A stretch of 64,000 bases of DNA from Paraoerskovia marina DSM 21750 (GCF_000701465.1 NZ_JNIY01000004.1:186001-250000); one strand, 5' to 3'. Counted from the first letter of the stretch, positions 47,632-57,294 are shown. Numbers and translations are program-made. The notes: generated by a model not told the origin, from the letters alone.

Positions 47632-49056
47632 GTGAGTCTTCGCCTGTACGACACCGCCGCGCGGCAGCTGCGCGACTTCGTCCCCCGAGTGCAGGGCGAA
47701 GCCGGCATCTACTACTGCGGTGCCACCGTCCAGGCATCCCCGCACATCGGACATCTGCGACCCGCCGTCGCGTTCGACGTGCTCCGTCGCTGGCTCGAGC
47801 GCAGCGGGTACGCGGTCACGATGATCCGGAACGTCACGGACATCAACGACAAGATCTTCGCCAAGGCCGACGACGCCGGGGTCCCCTGGTGGGCCTGGGC
47901 CGCCCGGCACGAGCAGCAGTTCACCGAGGCCTACGACGCCCTCGGCGTCGCACGCCCCACGTACGAGCCGCACGCGACGGCGCACATCACCGACATGACC
48001 GCGCTGATCGACCAGCTCCTCGCCACCGGGCACGCGTACACCACCGGCGAGGGCGACGTCTGGTTCGACGTGCGCTCGTTCGACGACTACGGCGCGCTGA
48101 CGAACCAGCGCCTGGAGGACGTCACGCCCGAGCCCGAGGACGACGCCGAGGCCGCCAAGCGCGACCCCCGCGACTTCGCCCTGTGGAAGGCCGCCAAGCC
48201 GGGTGAGCCCGCGACAGCCTCGTGGCCCGCACCCTTCGGGCGCGGACGGCCGGGGTGGCACCTCGAGTGCTCCGCGATGGCCACCCGCTACCTCGGTCCG
48301 GAGTTCGACATCCACGGCGGCGGGCTGGACCTGCGGTTCCCGCACCACGAGAACGAGCGCGCGCAGTCCCTCGCCGTCGGCGACCCCTTCGCGCGCTACT
48401 GGCTCCACAGCGCCTGGATCACGCAGTCCGGCGTCAAGATGAGCAAGTCGCTGGGCAACGGCCTGCTCGCCGCCCAGGTGCTCGCCGAGACCCGGCCCGT
48501 CGTGCTCCGCTACGCCATCGTGGCCGTCCAGTACCGCTCCATGCTCGAGTGGTCCCCGGACACCATCGCCGAGGCCGAGACGACGTGGGACCGGCTCGTC
48601 GGCTTCGTCGAGCGCGCCACCGAGCGCGTCGGCGACGTGCCGAGGGACGAGATCGTCGCCGCGGAGCTCCCGACGGGGTTCGTCGACGCGATGGACGACG
48701 ACCTCAACGTCCCGGCCGCCCTCGCCGTGGTCCACGAGCACCTGCGCGGCGGGAACTCGGCGCTGGCGGAGAACGCCCCGGCCGAGACCGTGCGTCGCCT
48801 CCTGGTCGCCGTCCGTGCGATGCTGGACGCGCTCGGGCTCGACCCGCACGACCCGCAGTGGGCCGAGGCGGGAGACTCCTCCTACGCACAGGTGCTCGAC
48901 GCGCTCGTCACCGCCGAGCTCGACGCCCGCGCGGCGGCCCGCGCCGACCGCGACTTCGCCACCTCGGACGCGATCCGCGACCGCCTGGCCGCGGCCGGCG
49001 TCGTCGTCCAGGACTCCGCCGAGGGCGCGCGCTGGACCCTTGAACGTCGCGGCTGA
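47632..49056 (+). CDS. cysS: cysteinyl-tRNA synthetase
   Basis: A 474-residue class I synthetase. Zinc/HIGH region [20 protein letters not shown], then [24 protein letters not shown] and the KMSKSLGNG loop. The GTG lies 7 nt after TAACCT (47619-47624) and is probably leaderless. The next gene, rlmB, follows after 41 nt, the usual cysS-rlmB pairing of actinobacteria. MshC, a CysS homologue, is excluded by the full length and the presence of the C-terminal DALR-like domain. Confidence 0.95.
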   Translation: MSLRLYDTAARQLRDFVPRVQGEAGIYYCGATVQASPHIGHLRPAVAFDVLRRWLERSGYAVTMIRNVTDINDKIFAKADDAGVPWWAWAARHEQQFTEAYDALGVARPTYEPHATAHITDMTALIDQLLATGHAYTTGEGDVWFDVRSFDDYGALTNQRLEDVTPEPEDDAEAAKRDPRDFALWKAAKPGEPATASWPAPFGRGRPGWHLECSAMATRYLGPEFDIHGGGLDLRFPHHENERAQSLAVGDPFARYWLHSAWITQSGVKMSKSLGNGLLAAQVLAETRPVVLRYAIVAVQYRSMLEWSPDTIAEAETTWDRLVGFVERATERVGDVPRDEIVAAELPTGFVDAMDDDLNVPAALAVVHEHLRGGNSALAENAPAETVRRLLVAVRAMLDALGLDPHDPQWAEAGDSSYAQVLDALVTAELDARAAARADRDFATSDAIRDRLAAAGVVVQDSAEGARWTLERRG

Positions 49057-49097
49057 CCCCGCGTACTCCTTCCCCCACCACCGAACGGTCGATCATC

Positions 49098-50066
49098 ATG
49101 GCAGGCAACTCCCAGCGTCGCGGCGCTACTCGCAAGAACTCCAAGAAGCAGTCGACCCCGGGCACCGGCGGGTACGGGCGCAAGGCGCTGCAGGGCAAGG
49201 GCCCGACGCCGAAGGCCGAGGAGCGCACCTACCACCCGGCGTACAAGCGCAAGGTGGCCGCCGAGAAGGCCGAGGCCGCGCAGCCCAAGTCGCACGCGTC
49301 CCGCACGCGGCGCAGCGGCTCCGCCGAGGAGGTCATCGCCGGGCGTAACTCCGTGCTCGAGGCGCTGCGCGCGGACGTCCCCGTCGAGGTGCTGTTCGTC
49401 TTCCACCGCCTGGAGAACGACGACCGCACCAAGGAGATCCTCGACATCGCGATGGGTCGCGGCCACGAGATCCGCGAGGCCAGCAAGACGGACCTCGACC
49501 GCATCACCGACGGGGCCATCCACCAGGGCGTGGCCCTGCAGGTGCCGCCGTACGACTACAAGGACGTCGACGACCTGCTCGACATCGCCGCCGCCCAGGG
49601 CGAGCGTCCGTTGATCGTCGCGCTCGACGGCGTCACGGACCCGCGCAACGTCGGTGCGACGCTGCGGTCGGCCGGAGCGTTCGGCGCCCACGGCATCCTC
49701 GTGCCCGAGCGCCGCGCCGCCGGCGTGACCGCGTCGGCCTGGAAGGTCTCGGCCGGGGCGGCCGCCCGCGTGCCCGTGGCCCGCGCGACCAACCTCGTCC
49801 GTGCCCTGGAGGAGCTGAAGAAGGCAGGCTGCTTCATCGTCGGGCTCGACGGCGGCGGCGAGGTCACCATCGGCGACATGGCGTTCGCGACCGACCCGGT
49901 GGTCCTCGTCGCGGGCTCCGAGGGCAAGGGACTCTCGCGTCTCGTGCGGTCGACCTGCGACGTCGTGGCGTCGATCCCGATCAGCGCCGACACCGAGTCG
50001 CTCAACGCCGCGACGGCCACCGGGATCGCCCTCTACGAGGTGGCGCGCCGCCGCAGCGAGGGCTGA
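49098..50066 (+). CDS. rlmB: 23S rRNA 2'-O-ribose methyltransferase RlmB (SpoU class)
   Basis: A 322-residue SPOUT methyltransferase. A basic N-terminal extension (RRGATRKNSKKQ..., about 70 residues) precedes the substrate-binding domain, followed by the knotted catalytic domain with LDGVTDPRNVGATLRSAGAF, VLVAGSEGKGLSRLV and IPISADTESLNAATATGIAL. It probably methylates G2251 (E. coli numbering) of 23S rRNA; the precise target is inferred. Convergent with the DUF4032 gene, 3 nt apart. Confidence 0.93.
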   Translation: MAGNSQRRGATRKNSKKQSTPGTGGYGRKALQGKGPTPKAEERTYHPAYKRKVAAEKAEAAQPKSHASRTRRSGSAEEVIAGRNSVLEALRADVPVEVLFVFHRLENDDRTKEILDIAMGRGHEIREASKTDLDRITDGAIHQGVALQVPPYDYKDVDDLLDIAAAQGERPLIVALDGVTDPRNVGATLRSAGAFGAHGILVPERRAAGVTASAWKVSAGAAARVPVARATNLVRALEELKKAGCFIVGLDGGGEVTIGDMAFATDPVVLVAGSEGKGLSRLVRSTCDVVASIPISADTESLNAATATGIALYEVARRRSEG

Positions 50067-50069
50067 GCC

Positions 50070-51326
50070 CTACAGGTCGTCCGGGTCGGGGACGCCCGCC
50101 GCGCGCTCGTCGGGCGTCACCCCGAGCAGCGCCTGCTCGTCCGGGCGGTCGCGCAGGACGTTCTCGACGTACGACCGGGTCGCCTCCGCCAGCGGGACGT
50201 CCGCGCCGCGCTGCTCCGCCACGAACCAGCGGTGGTCGAGGATCTCGTGGAAGAGCTGGGCCGGCTCCAGCTTGCCGCGGAGCTCGCGCGGGACCGCCTC
50301 GACGGTCGGCTCGAAGGCGGTGCGCAGCCAGTCGTGCGCCACGAACTCCTCGCTGTCGTTCTGGCGCTCGTGCGCCGCGGTGAAGCTGTCCAGGTCGTTG
50401 AGCAGGCGGCGCGCCTGGCCCTCCTGGACGTCGAGACCGGTCAGGCGCATCAGGCGGCGGGCGTGGTGCCCCGCGTCGACCACCTTCGGCTGGATACGGA
50501 CGCTCACGCCGTCGATGTCCGTGGTGATCTCCAGCTCCCCGACGTCGAAGCCCAGCTCGTTCAGCTTCTCGATGCGGGCGGCCACCCGCCACCGCTCGTC
50601 CATGCCGAAGCTCTCGGCGCCCGTGAGGGTCTCCCAGAGTCCCTCGTAGCGCTCGACGAGCGTGTTGCCGATCGCGACCAGGTCGACGTCCTCGTCGATC
50701 AGCTCGCCGGCTGCGAGGTCCATGAGCTCGCCGATGATGTTGGTGCGGGCGAGGTCGAGGTCGTAGGCGCGCTGGCCCGGGCTCAGCGCCCGGTGCAGGT
50801 CGCCGGTCTCCGCGTCCACGAGGTAGGCGGCGTAGGCCTCGGCGTCACGCCGGAACAGGGTGTTCGACAGCGAGACGTCGCCCCAGTAGAAGCCGATGAG
50901 GTGAAGCCGGACGAGGAGCACCGCGAGCGCGTCGATGAGGCGGTCGGCGGTGTCCGGGCGCAGGGCGCGGGAGAAGAGGGCCCGGTACGGCAGGGAGAAC
51001 TGCAGGTGCTCGGTGACGAGCACGGCCTCCAGCCGTTCGCCGTTCTCGTCCTGGCGGCCGGTGATGACCCCGACGGGCACGACGCTCGGCACGTCGAGCC
51101 GGCGCAGCTGCCGCAGCAGCTCGTACTCCCGGTAGGCGACGCTCTCGCCGATCTCCTTGATCGCGATCACGCGGCCCGAGAGCTTGACGAACCGGACGAC
51201 GTGCCGCGAGATGCCGCGCGGGAACGCCGCCAGAACCTCGTCGGGCCAGTCGACCAGCGGCAGGTGCCACGGGAGGTCGAGGATCGCGGGGTCGGGGGCG
51301 GTCGCGGTGATCTGCAGGTTCTGCAC
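50070..51326 (-). CDS. DUF4032 protein with kinase-like fold
   Basis: A 418-residue protein of the actinobacterial DUF4032 family. The first half looks like an atypical kinase: VIAIKEIGESVAYREYELLR gives a beta3 lysine and helix-C glutamate, FYWGDVSLSNTLFR the catalytic loop (D...N), and YLVDAETGD the metal-binding Asp. The second half is the DUF4032 region (WRVAARIEKLNELGFDVGE). GTG start lies 6 nt after TAGGCT on the minus strand (51333-51338), so it is probably leaderless. Substrate unknown. Confidence 0.8.
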   Translation of the reverse strand: MQNLQITATAPDPAILDLPWHLPLVDWPDEVLAAFPRGISRHVVRFVKLSGRVIAIKEIGESVAYREYELLRQLRRLDVPSVVPVGVITGRQDENGERLEAVLVTEHLQFSLPYRALFSRALRPDTADRLIDALAVLLVRLHLIGFYWGDVSLSNTLFRRDAEAYAAYLVDAETGDLHRALSPGQRAYDLDLARTNIIGELMDLAAGELIDEDVDLVAIGNTLVERYEGLWETLTGAESFGMDERWRVAARIEKLNELGFDVGELEITTDIDGVSVRIQPKVVDAGHHARRLMRLTGLDVQEGQARRLLNDLDSFTAAHERQNDSEEFVAHDWLRTAFEPTVEAVPRELRGKLEPAQLFHEILDHRWFVAEQRGADVPLAEATRSYVENVLRDRPDEQALLGVTPDERAAGVPDPDDL

Positions 51327-51378
51327 CCCTGCAGCCTACTCACCCACCCTGCGGGCCCCGATGGGCGGCCCGGACGCA

Positions 51379-51413
51379 GCACGGGGCGGGACCGTCGCGG
51401 TCCCGCCCCGTGC
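51379..51413 (-). terminator. terminator after the UgpC-like ATPase gene
   Basis: A 15-bp perfect stem (51379-51393 with 51399-51413) with a 5-nt loop, just past the ATPase stop and before the DUF4032 promoter on the same strand. Confidence 0.8.
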
Positions 51414-51435
51414 GTGTGTCAGTCGTGCGTCGGTG

Positions 51436-52557
51436 TCAGAGACGCTCGCCCGTCGACGGCGAGAAGACGTGCTGCTCGCCCTCGCGGATCGAGACGTACA
51501 GACGGTCGCCCTTCATGGGGACCTTGCGCGGGTCGACGCGGACGATGACCTGTCCGGTGCCGGCACCCGAGGTGACCTGGGCGTCGAGCGCCTTCGGGCC
51601 GACGAGGCGGCCGTAGACGAACGCGTCCGAGCCGAGCTCCTCGACGAGGTCGACCTCGACGGGGAACGACCCGGGGCCGGCCTGGTCGACCACCGAGAGC
51701 GCCTCGGGGCGGAAGCCGATCGTGACCTTGCCCTTGTCGGCGTCGGTGAGCTTCGAGACGGCCTCGGCGGCGATCGGGACGCGAGCCTCGCCGACCTGGG
51801 CGTAGCCGTCCGCGACGTCGAACGTGGCGAGGTTCATCGCGGGCGAGCCGATGAAGCCGGCCACGAAGATGTTCGCGGGCGTGTCGTACATCTCGCGCGG
51901 CGTGCCGACCTGCTGCAGGAGACCGTCCTTGAGGACCGCGATGCGGTCACCCATGGTGAGGGCCTCGGTCTGGTCGTGCGTGACGTAGACGGTCGTGACG
52001 CCGAGGCGACGCTGCAGCGACGCGATCTGCGTACGGGTCGAGACGCGAAGCTTGGCGTCGAGGTTCGACAGCGGCTCGTCCATGAGGAAGACCTGCGGCT
52101 GACGGACGATCGCACGGCCCATGGCGACACGCTGACGCTGACCACCGGAGAGGGCCTTGGGCTTGCGGTCCAGGTACTCGGTGAGGTCGAGGATCTCGGC
52201 GGCCTCTTCGACGCGCTTGCGGATCTCCTGCTTGGGCGTGCCCGCGATCTTCAGCGCGAAGCCCATGTTGTCGGCGACCGACATGTGCGGGTACAGCGCG
52301 TAGTTCTGGAACACCATCGCGATGTCGCGGTCCTTCGGCTGGACGTCCGTGACGTCGCGGTCGCCGATGTAGATGTTGCCCGCGTTGACGTCCTCGAGGC
52401 CGGCGAGCATGCGCAGCGACGTGGACTTTCCACAACCCGACGGGCCGACGAGGACGAGGAACTCGCCGTCCTCGATGTGCAGGTTGAGCTGGTCGACAGC
52501 GGGGCGCTCCGTGCCGGGGTAGACCCGGGTCGCGTGGTCGAAAGTTACGGTAGCCAT
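51436..52557 (-). CDS. ugpC: sugar ABC transporter ATPase (UgpC/MsmK/MsiK type)
   Basis: A 373-residue ATPase of the carbohydrate-uptake CUT1 class. Walker [10 protein letters not shown], signature LSGGQRQRVAMGRAI, Walker B VFLMDEPLSNLDA, switch YVTHDQTEA, and a C-terminal TOBE/regulatory domain (about residues 240-373). No sugar permease or binding protein is nearby. In Streptomyces a single such ATPase, MsiK, powers several sugar importers; the same is inferred here. Its TAGGCT -10 lies at 52678-52683 with a leader of over 100 nt. Confidence 0.92.
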   Translation of the reverse strand: MATVTFDHATRVYPGTERPAVDQLNLHIEDGEFLVLVGPSGCGKSTSLRMLAGLEDVNAGNIYIGDRDVTDVQPKDRDIAMVFQNYALYPHMSVADNMGFALKIAGTPKQEIRKRVEEAAEILDLTEYLDRKPKALSGGQRQRVAMGRAIVRQPQVFLMDEPLSNLDAKLRVSTRTQIASLQRRLGVTTVYVTHDQTEALTMGDRIAVLKDGLLQQVGTPREMYDTPANIFVAGFIGSPAMNLATFDVADGYAQVGEARVPIAAEAVSKLTDADKGKVTIGFRPEALSVVDQAGPGSFPVEVDLVEELGSDAFVYGRLVGPKALDAQVTSGAGTGQVIVRVDPRKVPMKGDRLYVSIREGEQHVFSPSTGERL

Positions 52558-52677
52558 GGCTGGTACATCCCTCCACCGGCAGGTACGTGCCGGACGATCC
52601 GTTGTGGTGGTGTGCCGTTGCGTCGCAGTGCGTCAGCGGTGACACGGTCGCGGCCGTCGTGGACGCGACGTGAAGAC

Positions 52678-52683
52678 AGCCTA
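52678..52683 (-). promoter_or_regulatory. ugpC: -10 element of the ATPase gene
   Basis: TAGGCT on the minus strand, about 120 nt before the ATG. The leader contains GGAGGG about 11 nt from the start. No clear operator seen in the 180-nt gap. Confidence 0.4.
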
Positions 52684-52737
52684 CCTGCCCCCGCGGTGTG
52701 CTGGGTCACACGACTCCGGTCGATCGGGTGGGGATGC

Positions 52738-53547
52738 TCACACGCTCAGGTGCGTCGCGAGCCGGCCGAGCAGGTCGGCGACCGCCTGTGGTGAGGAGAC
52801 GCGGAACGACGCCGCCGTCTCACCGTCGCCGACCTTGATCGCGAGGTCCACGGCGCCGGGGCGGGAGAACGCTCGCTCGTCGGTGGTGTCGTCCCCGGCG
52901 TACAGCACCCGGACGTCGGCGGGTCCGACGTCGCACGCCTCGGCCAGCCGCGCGCGCAGCGCCTCGAGCCCCTCGCCCTTGGAGGTCTCGACGACCGAGG
53001 TCTCCACGACGTCCTTGCCGTGCATCGGGGAGAGCCCCAGCGACTCGGCGACGGCGTCGGCCCGGCGGTCCGCGTCCTCGGCGTCGCCGCGCGTCGCCCG
53101 GCGCGTGTGCAGGACCGCAGCCGTGGGCTTGGTCTCGACGTGGGCGCCGTCGTACTCCGCGGCGATCTCCTCGAACCCGGCGATCAGGGAGCGGCGGGTC
53201 TCGGCGTCGTCCGGCGCGAGGTCGAACGGGACGGTGACGAGCCCGTCGGGGCCGACCTCCCCGGTCTCGGCCCCGTGACTGCCCACGAGCCACGTGCCGA
53301 GCGGCGGGTCGGCGAGCGCGGCCAGGTCGGCCAGGTGCCGCCCCGAGACGAGCGCGAGCTGCACGTGCGGGGCGAGCGGCGCCATCCGGGTCAGGGCGTC
53401 GCGGGCACCGGGCAGCATCCGCGACGCGCTCGGGTCGTCGACGAGGGGGGCGAGGCAGCCGTCGAAGTCGAGGGCCACCAGGACGGGTCGGTGCGCGGCA
53501 AGGTCCGCGAGCGCTCCCTCGAGCGCCGCGGGGTCGGTCTCCGTCAC
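52738..53547 (-). CDS. otsB: trehalose-6-phosphate phosphatase
   Basis: A 269-residue HAD phosphatase that releases trehalose from trehalose 6-phosphate. Motif I is VALDFDGCLAPLVDD, where DGT is DGC; motif II LALVSGR; motif III/IV KGEGLEAL and YAGDDTTDE. GTG at 53547 overlaps the otsA stop by 4 nt. It acts on the OtsA product for osmo- and desiccation protection. Confidence 0.93.
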   Translation of the reverse strand: MTETDPAALEGALADLAAHRPVLVALDFDGCLAPLVDDPSASRMLPGARDALTRMAPLAPHVQLALVSGRHLADLAALADPPLGTWLVGSHGAETGEVGPDGLVTVPFDLAPDDAETRRSLIAGFEEIAAEYDGAHVETKPTAAVLHTRRATRGDAEDADRRADAVAESLGLSPMHGKDVVETSVVETSKGEGLEALRARLAEACDVGPADVRVLYAGDDTTDERAFSRPGAVDLAIKVGDGETAASFRVSSPQAVADLLGRLATHLSV

Positions 53548-54980
53548 ACGTGGTCCTGTCGCGAGGGCATGGCGGTGAGCACGCCGAGGAACGAGTCCGA
53601 CCACTTGGTGACGTCGTCCGCCAGCACCCGCTTGCGCAGCTTGCGCATCCGACGACGCTGCTCGCGCTCGTCCATGTTCGCGGCGGCGACGATCGTGTCC
53701 TTCATGCCGTCGATGTTGTGCGGGTTGACGAGCAGCGCACCGGGCGCGAGCTCGTCCGCGGCCCCGGTGAACTCCGAGAGGACGAGGACGCCGCGGTCGT
53801 CGGAGCGCGCCGCCACGTACTCCTTGGCGACGAGGTTCATCCCGTCGCGCAGCGAGGTCACGAGCATGACGTCGGCGGCGAGGTAGAGCGCCGCCATCTC
53901 CTCGGGCGGGTAGGAGTGGTGCAGGTAGTGGATCGCCGAGTGGCCGATCTCGCCGTACTCGCCGTTGATGCGGCCGACGAGCCCCTCGACGTGCTCGCGC
54001 AGCTCCTGGTAAGCGCCGACGTTCTCGCGGCTGGGGCTCGCGACCTGGATGAGGGTGGCACCCTGCACGTCGATCCGGCCGTCCTGCAGGATCTCGCCGT
54101 AGGCCTTGATCCGGTGCCGGATGCCCTTGGTGTAGTCGAGGCGGTCGACGCCGAGCATGACGACCTCGGGGTCGCCGAGGTCGGCACGGATCTCCTTGGC
54201 GCGCGCCTGGACCTCCGGGGTCCGCGCGAGCTCGTCGAAGTGGGCGGAGTCGATCGAGATCGGGAACGACGCGGCGCGGACGTGGCGGCCGGGCCGGCCG
54301 TCGGCGTCGGGCATGGTGATGATCGGCCCACGGGTCGGCCGGTCGGTCAGCCGCCGGACGGCGCGGATGAAGTTCGAGGCGTCACCGGCCCGCTGGAACC
54401 CGATCAGGTCGGCGCCGAGCAGACCCTCGAGCACCTGCGCGCGCCACGGGAGCTGCTGGAACAGCTCGAGCGGGGGGAAGGGGATGTGGTCGAAGAACCC
54501 GATCCGCAGGTCCGGCCGCTGCTCACGGAGCATCTTGGGGACCAGCTGGAGCTGGTAGTCGTGGACCCACACGACGGCGCCCTGCGCGGCCTGGGCGGCC
54601 GCGGCGTCGGCGAAGCGCTGGTTCACGCGGCGGTAGGCGTCCCACCACTGCCGGTGGTACGCCGGGGGTGCGATCACGTCGTGGTAGAGCGGCCACAGCG
54701 TGTCGTTGGAGAAGCCCTCGTAGTACTTCTCGATCTCCTCGGCCGAGAGGGTGACGGGCACCAGGTGCATCCCGTCGCCCTCGAACGGCGGGACCTCGAA
54801 GTCCGGTCCTCCGGACCAGCCGACCCATGCGCCGTCGGCCGCCTGCATGACGGGCTCGAGGGCCGTGACGAGGCCACCGGGTGACCGCTTCCAGTTGATC
54901 GATCCGTCGTCCGTGAGCTCGATGTCCACGGGGAGCCTGTTGGCCACCACTACGAGGTCGAATCCGCCGTCCTGTGCCAA
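53544..54980 (-). CDS. otsA: trehalose-6-phosphate synthase
   Basis: A 478-residue GT20 enzyme that joins UDP- (or ADP-/GDP-) glucose with glucose 6-phosphate. Motifs: VVVANRLPVD, WSGGPDFE, WVHDYQLQLVPKMLR, GFFDHIPFPP, LGVDRLDYTKGI, and the C-terminal SLRDGMNLVAKEYVAAR. I chose a TTG start at 54980: GGGAG lies 6 nt before it and it gives the usual N-terminus; no ATG or GTG fits. The frame continues upstream but is not homologous. Confidence 0.94.
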   Translation of the reverse strand: MAQDGGFDLVVVANRLPVDIELTDDGSINWKRSPGGLVTALEPVMQAADGAWVGWSGGPDFEVPPFEGDGMHLVPVTLSAEEIEKYYEGFSNDTLWPLYHDVIAPPAYHRQWWDAYRRVNQRFADAAAAQAAQGAVVWVHDYQLQLVPKMLREQRPDLRIGFFDHIPFPPLELFQQLPWRAQVLEGLLGADLIGFQRAGDASNFIRAVRRLTDRPTRGPIITMPDADGRPGRHVRAASFPISIDSAHFDELARTPEVQARAKEIRADLGDPEVVMLGVDRLDYTKGIRHRIKAYGEILQDGRIDVQGATLIQVASPSRENVGAYQELREHVEGLVGRINGEYGEIGHSAIHYLHHSYPPEEMAALYLAADVMLVTSLRDGMNLVAKEYVAARSDDRGVLVLSEFTGAADELAPGALLVNPHNIDGMKDTIVAAANMDEREQRRRMRKLRKRVLADDVTKWSDSFLGVLTAMPSRQDHV

Positions 54981-55121
54981 GAAATACTCCCGAGGGTTTC
55001 CGCAGCGCCGCCGATGTGGAGGCAAGGGCAGGGTACCGCGCGAGCCAGTTCCCGGCTCGTTCTCGCGGGACGGACGTGTCGGTGCGCGTGCGGTGCGCGT
55101 CAGCCTCGGTACGGTGACGCC

Positions 55122-56717
55122 ATGGACAGCACGGGCGGGATCGCCGCCGGCACGGAGCTCGGTGGCTACCGGGTGGAGTCGCGCCTCGGTGCGGGCGCGA
55201 TGGGCAGCGTGTACCGCGCGACCGACGGCGGTGGCCGGAGCGTCGCGCTGAAGGTCCTGCACTCCCACGTCGACGCCGACACGAGCGCGCAGGGACGTGA
55301 GCGTCTGCGGCGGGAGGCGGCGGCGCTGCGCCGCCTCGACCACCCGGCGGTGGCCGCCATCCTCGACGTCGAGCTCGAGGGCGCGGACGCGTTCATCGTC
55401 ACCGAGCTCGTCGAGGGAATCAGCCTCGAGGACGAGATCCGCGACGGCGGTCCGCTGGGACCGGACGACCTCCTGGCGCTCGCCGAGGAGCTGGCCGAGG
55501 CCCTGCGTGCCGTGCACGCCGCGGGCGTCGTGCACCGCGACCTGAAGCCGTCGAACGTCCTCGTCACGGACGAGGGCCCCGTGCTGATCGACTTCGGGAT
55601 CGCCCACGGGCTCGACGACGCACGGATGACCTCGTCGGGGCTCGTCATGGGGACGCCGGGATACCTTGCACCGGAGCTCCTGTCCGGGTCCGAGCCGGGG
55701 ACGGAGTCGGACTGGTGGGGCTGGGCGGCGCTGCTCGCCTACGCGGCCACCGGGCGGGCGCCCTTCGGCGTACGACCCGTCGAGGCCGTCCTCGCCCGCG
55801 CCCGGACCGGGGACGCCGATCTCGAGGGGCTCGGTGCCCACACCTACGGCGCCCTGCACGCGGCCCTGCGGCCCGAGCCCTCGCAGCGGATGCGCCCCGA
55901 CCAGGTGATCACAGCCCTGTCCCGTGCGGCCGACGACGGCGACCGGACCCCCGCGGAGTCCGCCACCCAGGTGGTGGGCGGGGTCGTCCCCCTCGGGGCG
56001 GTGGACGCGAACGACGGCCGGACCCGCGCCGTCGGGGTCGACCCGGTGGGCGTCGTGCAGAGCGAGCCCGAGGTGCCCGGCTACGTGCGCCCGCAGCACC
56101 GGCGTCGGCCGTGGGCCGCCGGCATCGCCGGGGTCGCCCTGGTCCTGTACGCGGGCAGCGCCCCCGGGGTCGCCTTCGTGGTGCTGGCGGTGCTCGTCGT
56201 CGTGCTGCGGCTGTTCGGAGTGTTCGGCGACGCGCTGCACTCGCGTCGAGAGCGGCGCGGGGTCTCGCGGAGCGACGGCGCGATGGTGGCGCTCGCGAGC
56301 CCGTACCTGCTGCTGCGCACCGTGGTCGGCGCGCTCGGCGGGCTGCTCGTCGGTGGCTGTGCCGCCGTGCTGATCGTCGCCGCGTCGTGGTGGCTGCTGG
56401 AGCCGGGTCGGCTGCAGGTCTCCATCGACCAGTCCACCGAGTCGCTTTCCGTCGGGGGCCGCAACGAGGACTGGGTGTACGTCGTCGTCCTCTGCCTCGC
56501 GATGACCGTCGCGGTCCTCTTCGCGTGGTTCGGGCCGGCGTCACGGCTGACCCGGGTGGGTTCGCGCACGGTGATGGCCGCCGTCGCGTCCGGGACCGTG
56601 GGCACCGTGATCGTCCTGGTGGTCGTACTGGCCGCCGCCGTGGCAGCCGCGGTCCTGCTCGCCTCGGGGTCGCCCGTCGAGTGGTGGCCGCTGTCCGAGG
56701 CACCGACCCTCTCGTAG
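55122..56717 (+). CDS. membrane Ser/Thr protein kinase with polytopic C-terminus
   Basis: A 531-residue Hanks-type kinase. The kinase domain (about residues 15-275) has GAGAMGSVY, Lys44 in VALKVL, catalytic HRDLKPSN with Asp140, and LIDFGIAHG. Instead of one helix and PASTA repeats, the C-terminal part (about 325-520) has some five membrane helices. The ATG follows TACGGT by 6 nt and is probably leaderless. The following gene is also a membrane protein. Signal and targets unknown. Confidence 0.9.
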   Translation: MDSTGGIAAGTELGGYRVESRLGAGAMGSVYRATDGGGRSVALKVLHSHVDADTSAQGRERLRREAAALRRLDHPAVAAILDVELEGADAFIVTELVEGISLEDEIRDGGPLGPDDLLALAEELAEALRAVHAAGVVHRDLKPSNVLVTDEGPVLIDFGIAHGLDDARMTSSGLVMGTPGYLAPELLSGSEPGTESDWWGWAALLAYAATGRAPFGVRPVEAVLARARTGDADLEGLGAHTYGALHAALRPEPSQRMRPDQVITALSRAADDGDRTPAESATQVVGGVVPLGAVDANDGRTRAVGVDPVGVVQSEPEVPGYVRPQHRRRPWAAGIAGVALVLYAGSAPGVAFVVLAVLVVVLRLFGVFGDALHSRRERRGVSRSDGAMVALASPYLLLRTVVGALGGLLVGGCAAVLIVAASWWLLEPGRLQVSIDQSTESLSVGGRNEDWVYVVVLCLAMTVAVLFAWFGPASRLTRVGSRTVMAAVASGTVGTVIVLVVVLAAAVAAAVLLASGSPVEWWPLSEAPTLS

Positions 56718-56760
56718 TACCGACGCTGTCCTCGACGTCGTTGGCCGCTACGCTGGGCGC

Positions 56761-57294
56761 GTGCACCCTGGACACCGCGGAGCGACGCGCCCGACGCCGT
56801 ACGGCGGCGGGCTGCTGACCGGTGTGGTGCTGGCCGTCCTCGGGGTGGTCACGGGCCTGGCGACGCTCGCCTCGGTCCACGGCTACGCCGTCGTGCACCG
56901 GTGCGTTGACATCGGCGCCACGGGTGCCGCCTGGGGGATGCGCCTCGCGCTCGTCCGGGACTCCGCCGCGTGCCCCGCGGGGGAGGTGGCCGTGGGCGGG
57001 ACCACCGACGCCGCGGTCCACGTCGTCGGGGCGCTCGCCGTCTCTGTGCTCGTCGCCCACGTGGCCGCGCTGTGCGTGGCCGTCGGTGCCGGTGCTGCCG
57101 TGGCCCGCGCGGTCACGCGGTTCCGTACCGCTGCCCGGCGTCGCCTCGTCGCGCTGGTCCGCACGGCGGGAGCCGTGCCGGCCGACGACCGAGCGGACGT
57201 CCCGGTGCTCGGACGCCGGAGCGCCGCGGTCGCACGCGCCGTGCACGGCGCCGCCGTCACGTGGCGCGGCCCGCCGGCCCTGTCCGTGCCGTAG
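56761..57294 (+). CDS. hypothetical membrane protein
   Basis: A 177-residue protein with two clear helices (about residues 18-40 and 85-112) and an Arg/Ala-rich C-terminal half. No family recognised. The GTG lies 6 nt after TACGCT (56749-56754), supporting a real, leaderless gene. Two cysteines between the helices could form an extracytoplasmic disulfide, which would fit the DsbA-like gene downstream, but this is speculation. Confidence 0.6.
   Translation: MHPGHRGATRPTPYGGGLLTGVVLAVLGVVTGLATLASVHGYAVVHRCVDIGATGAAWGMRLALVRDSAACPAGEVAVGGTTDAAVHVVGALAVSVLVAHVAALCVAVGAGAAVARAVTRFRTAARRRLVALVRTAGAVPADDRADVPVLGRRSAAVARAVHGAAVTWRGPPALSVP

Noticed and set aside
46314-47708. Upstream extension of the FAD oxidase frame across the PLP-barrel gene
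   Set aside because: Homology to the family begins at about 46313; the extension is antisense to a clear enzyme gene.
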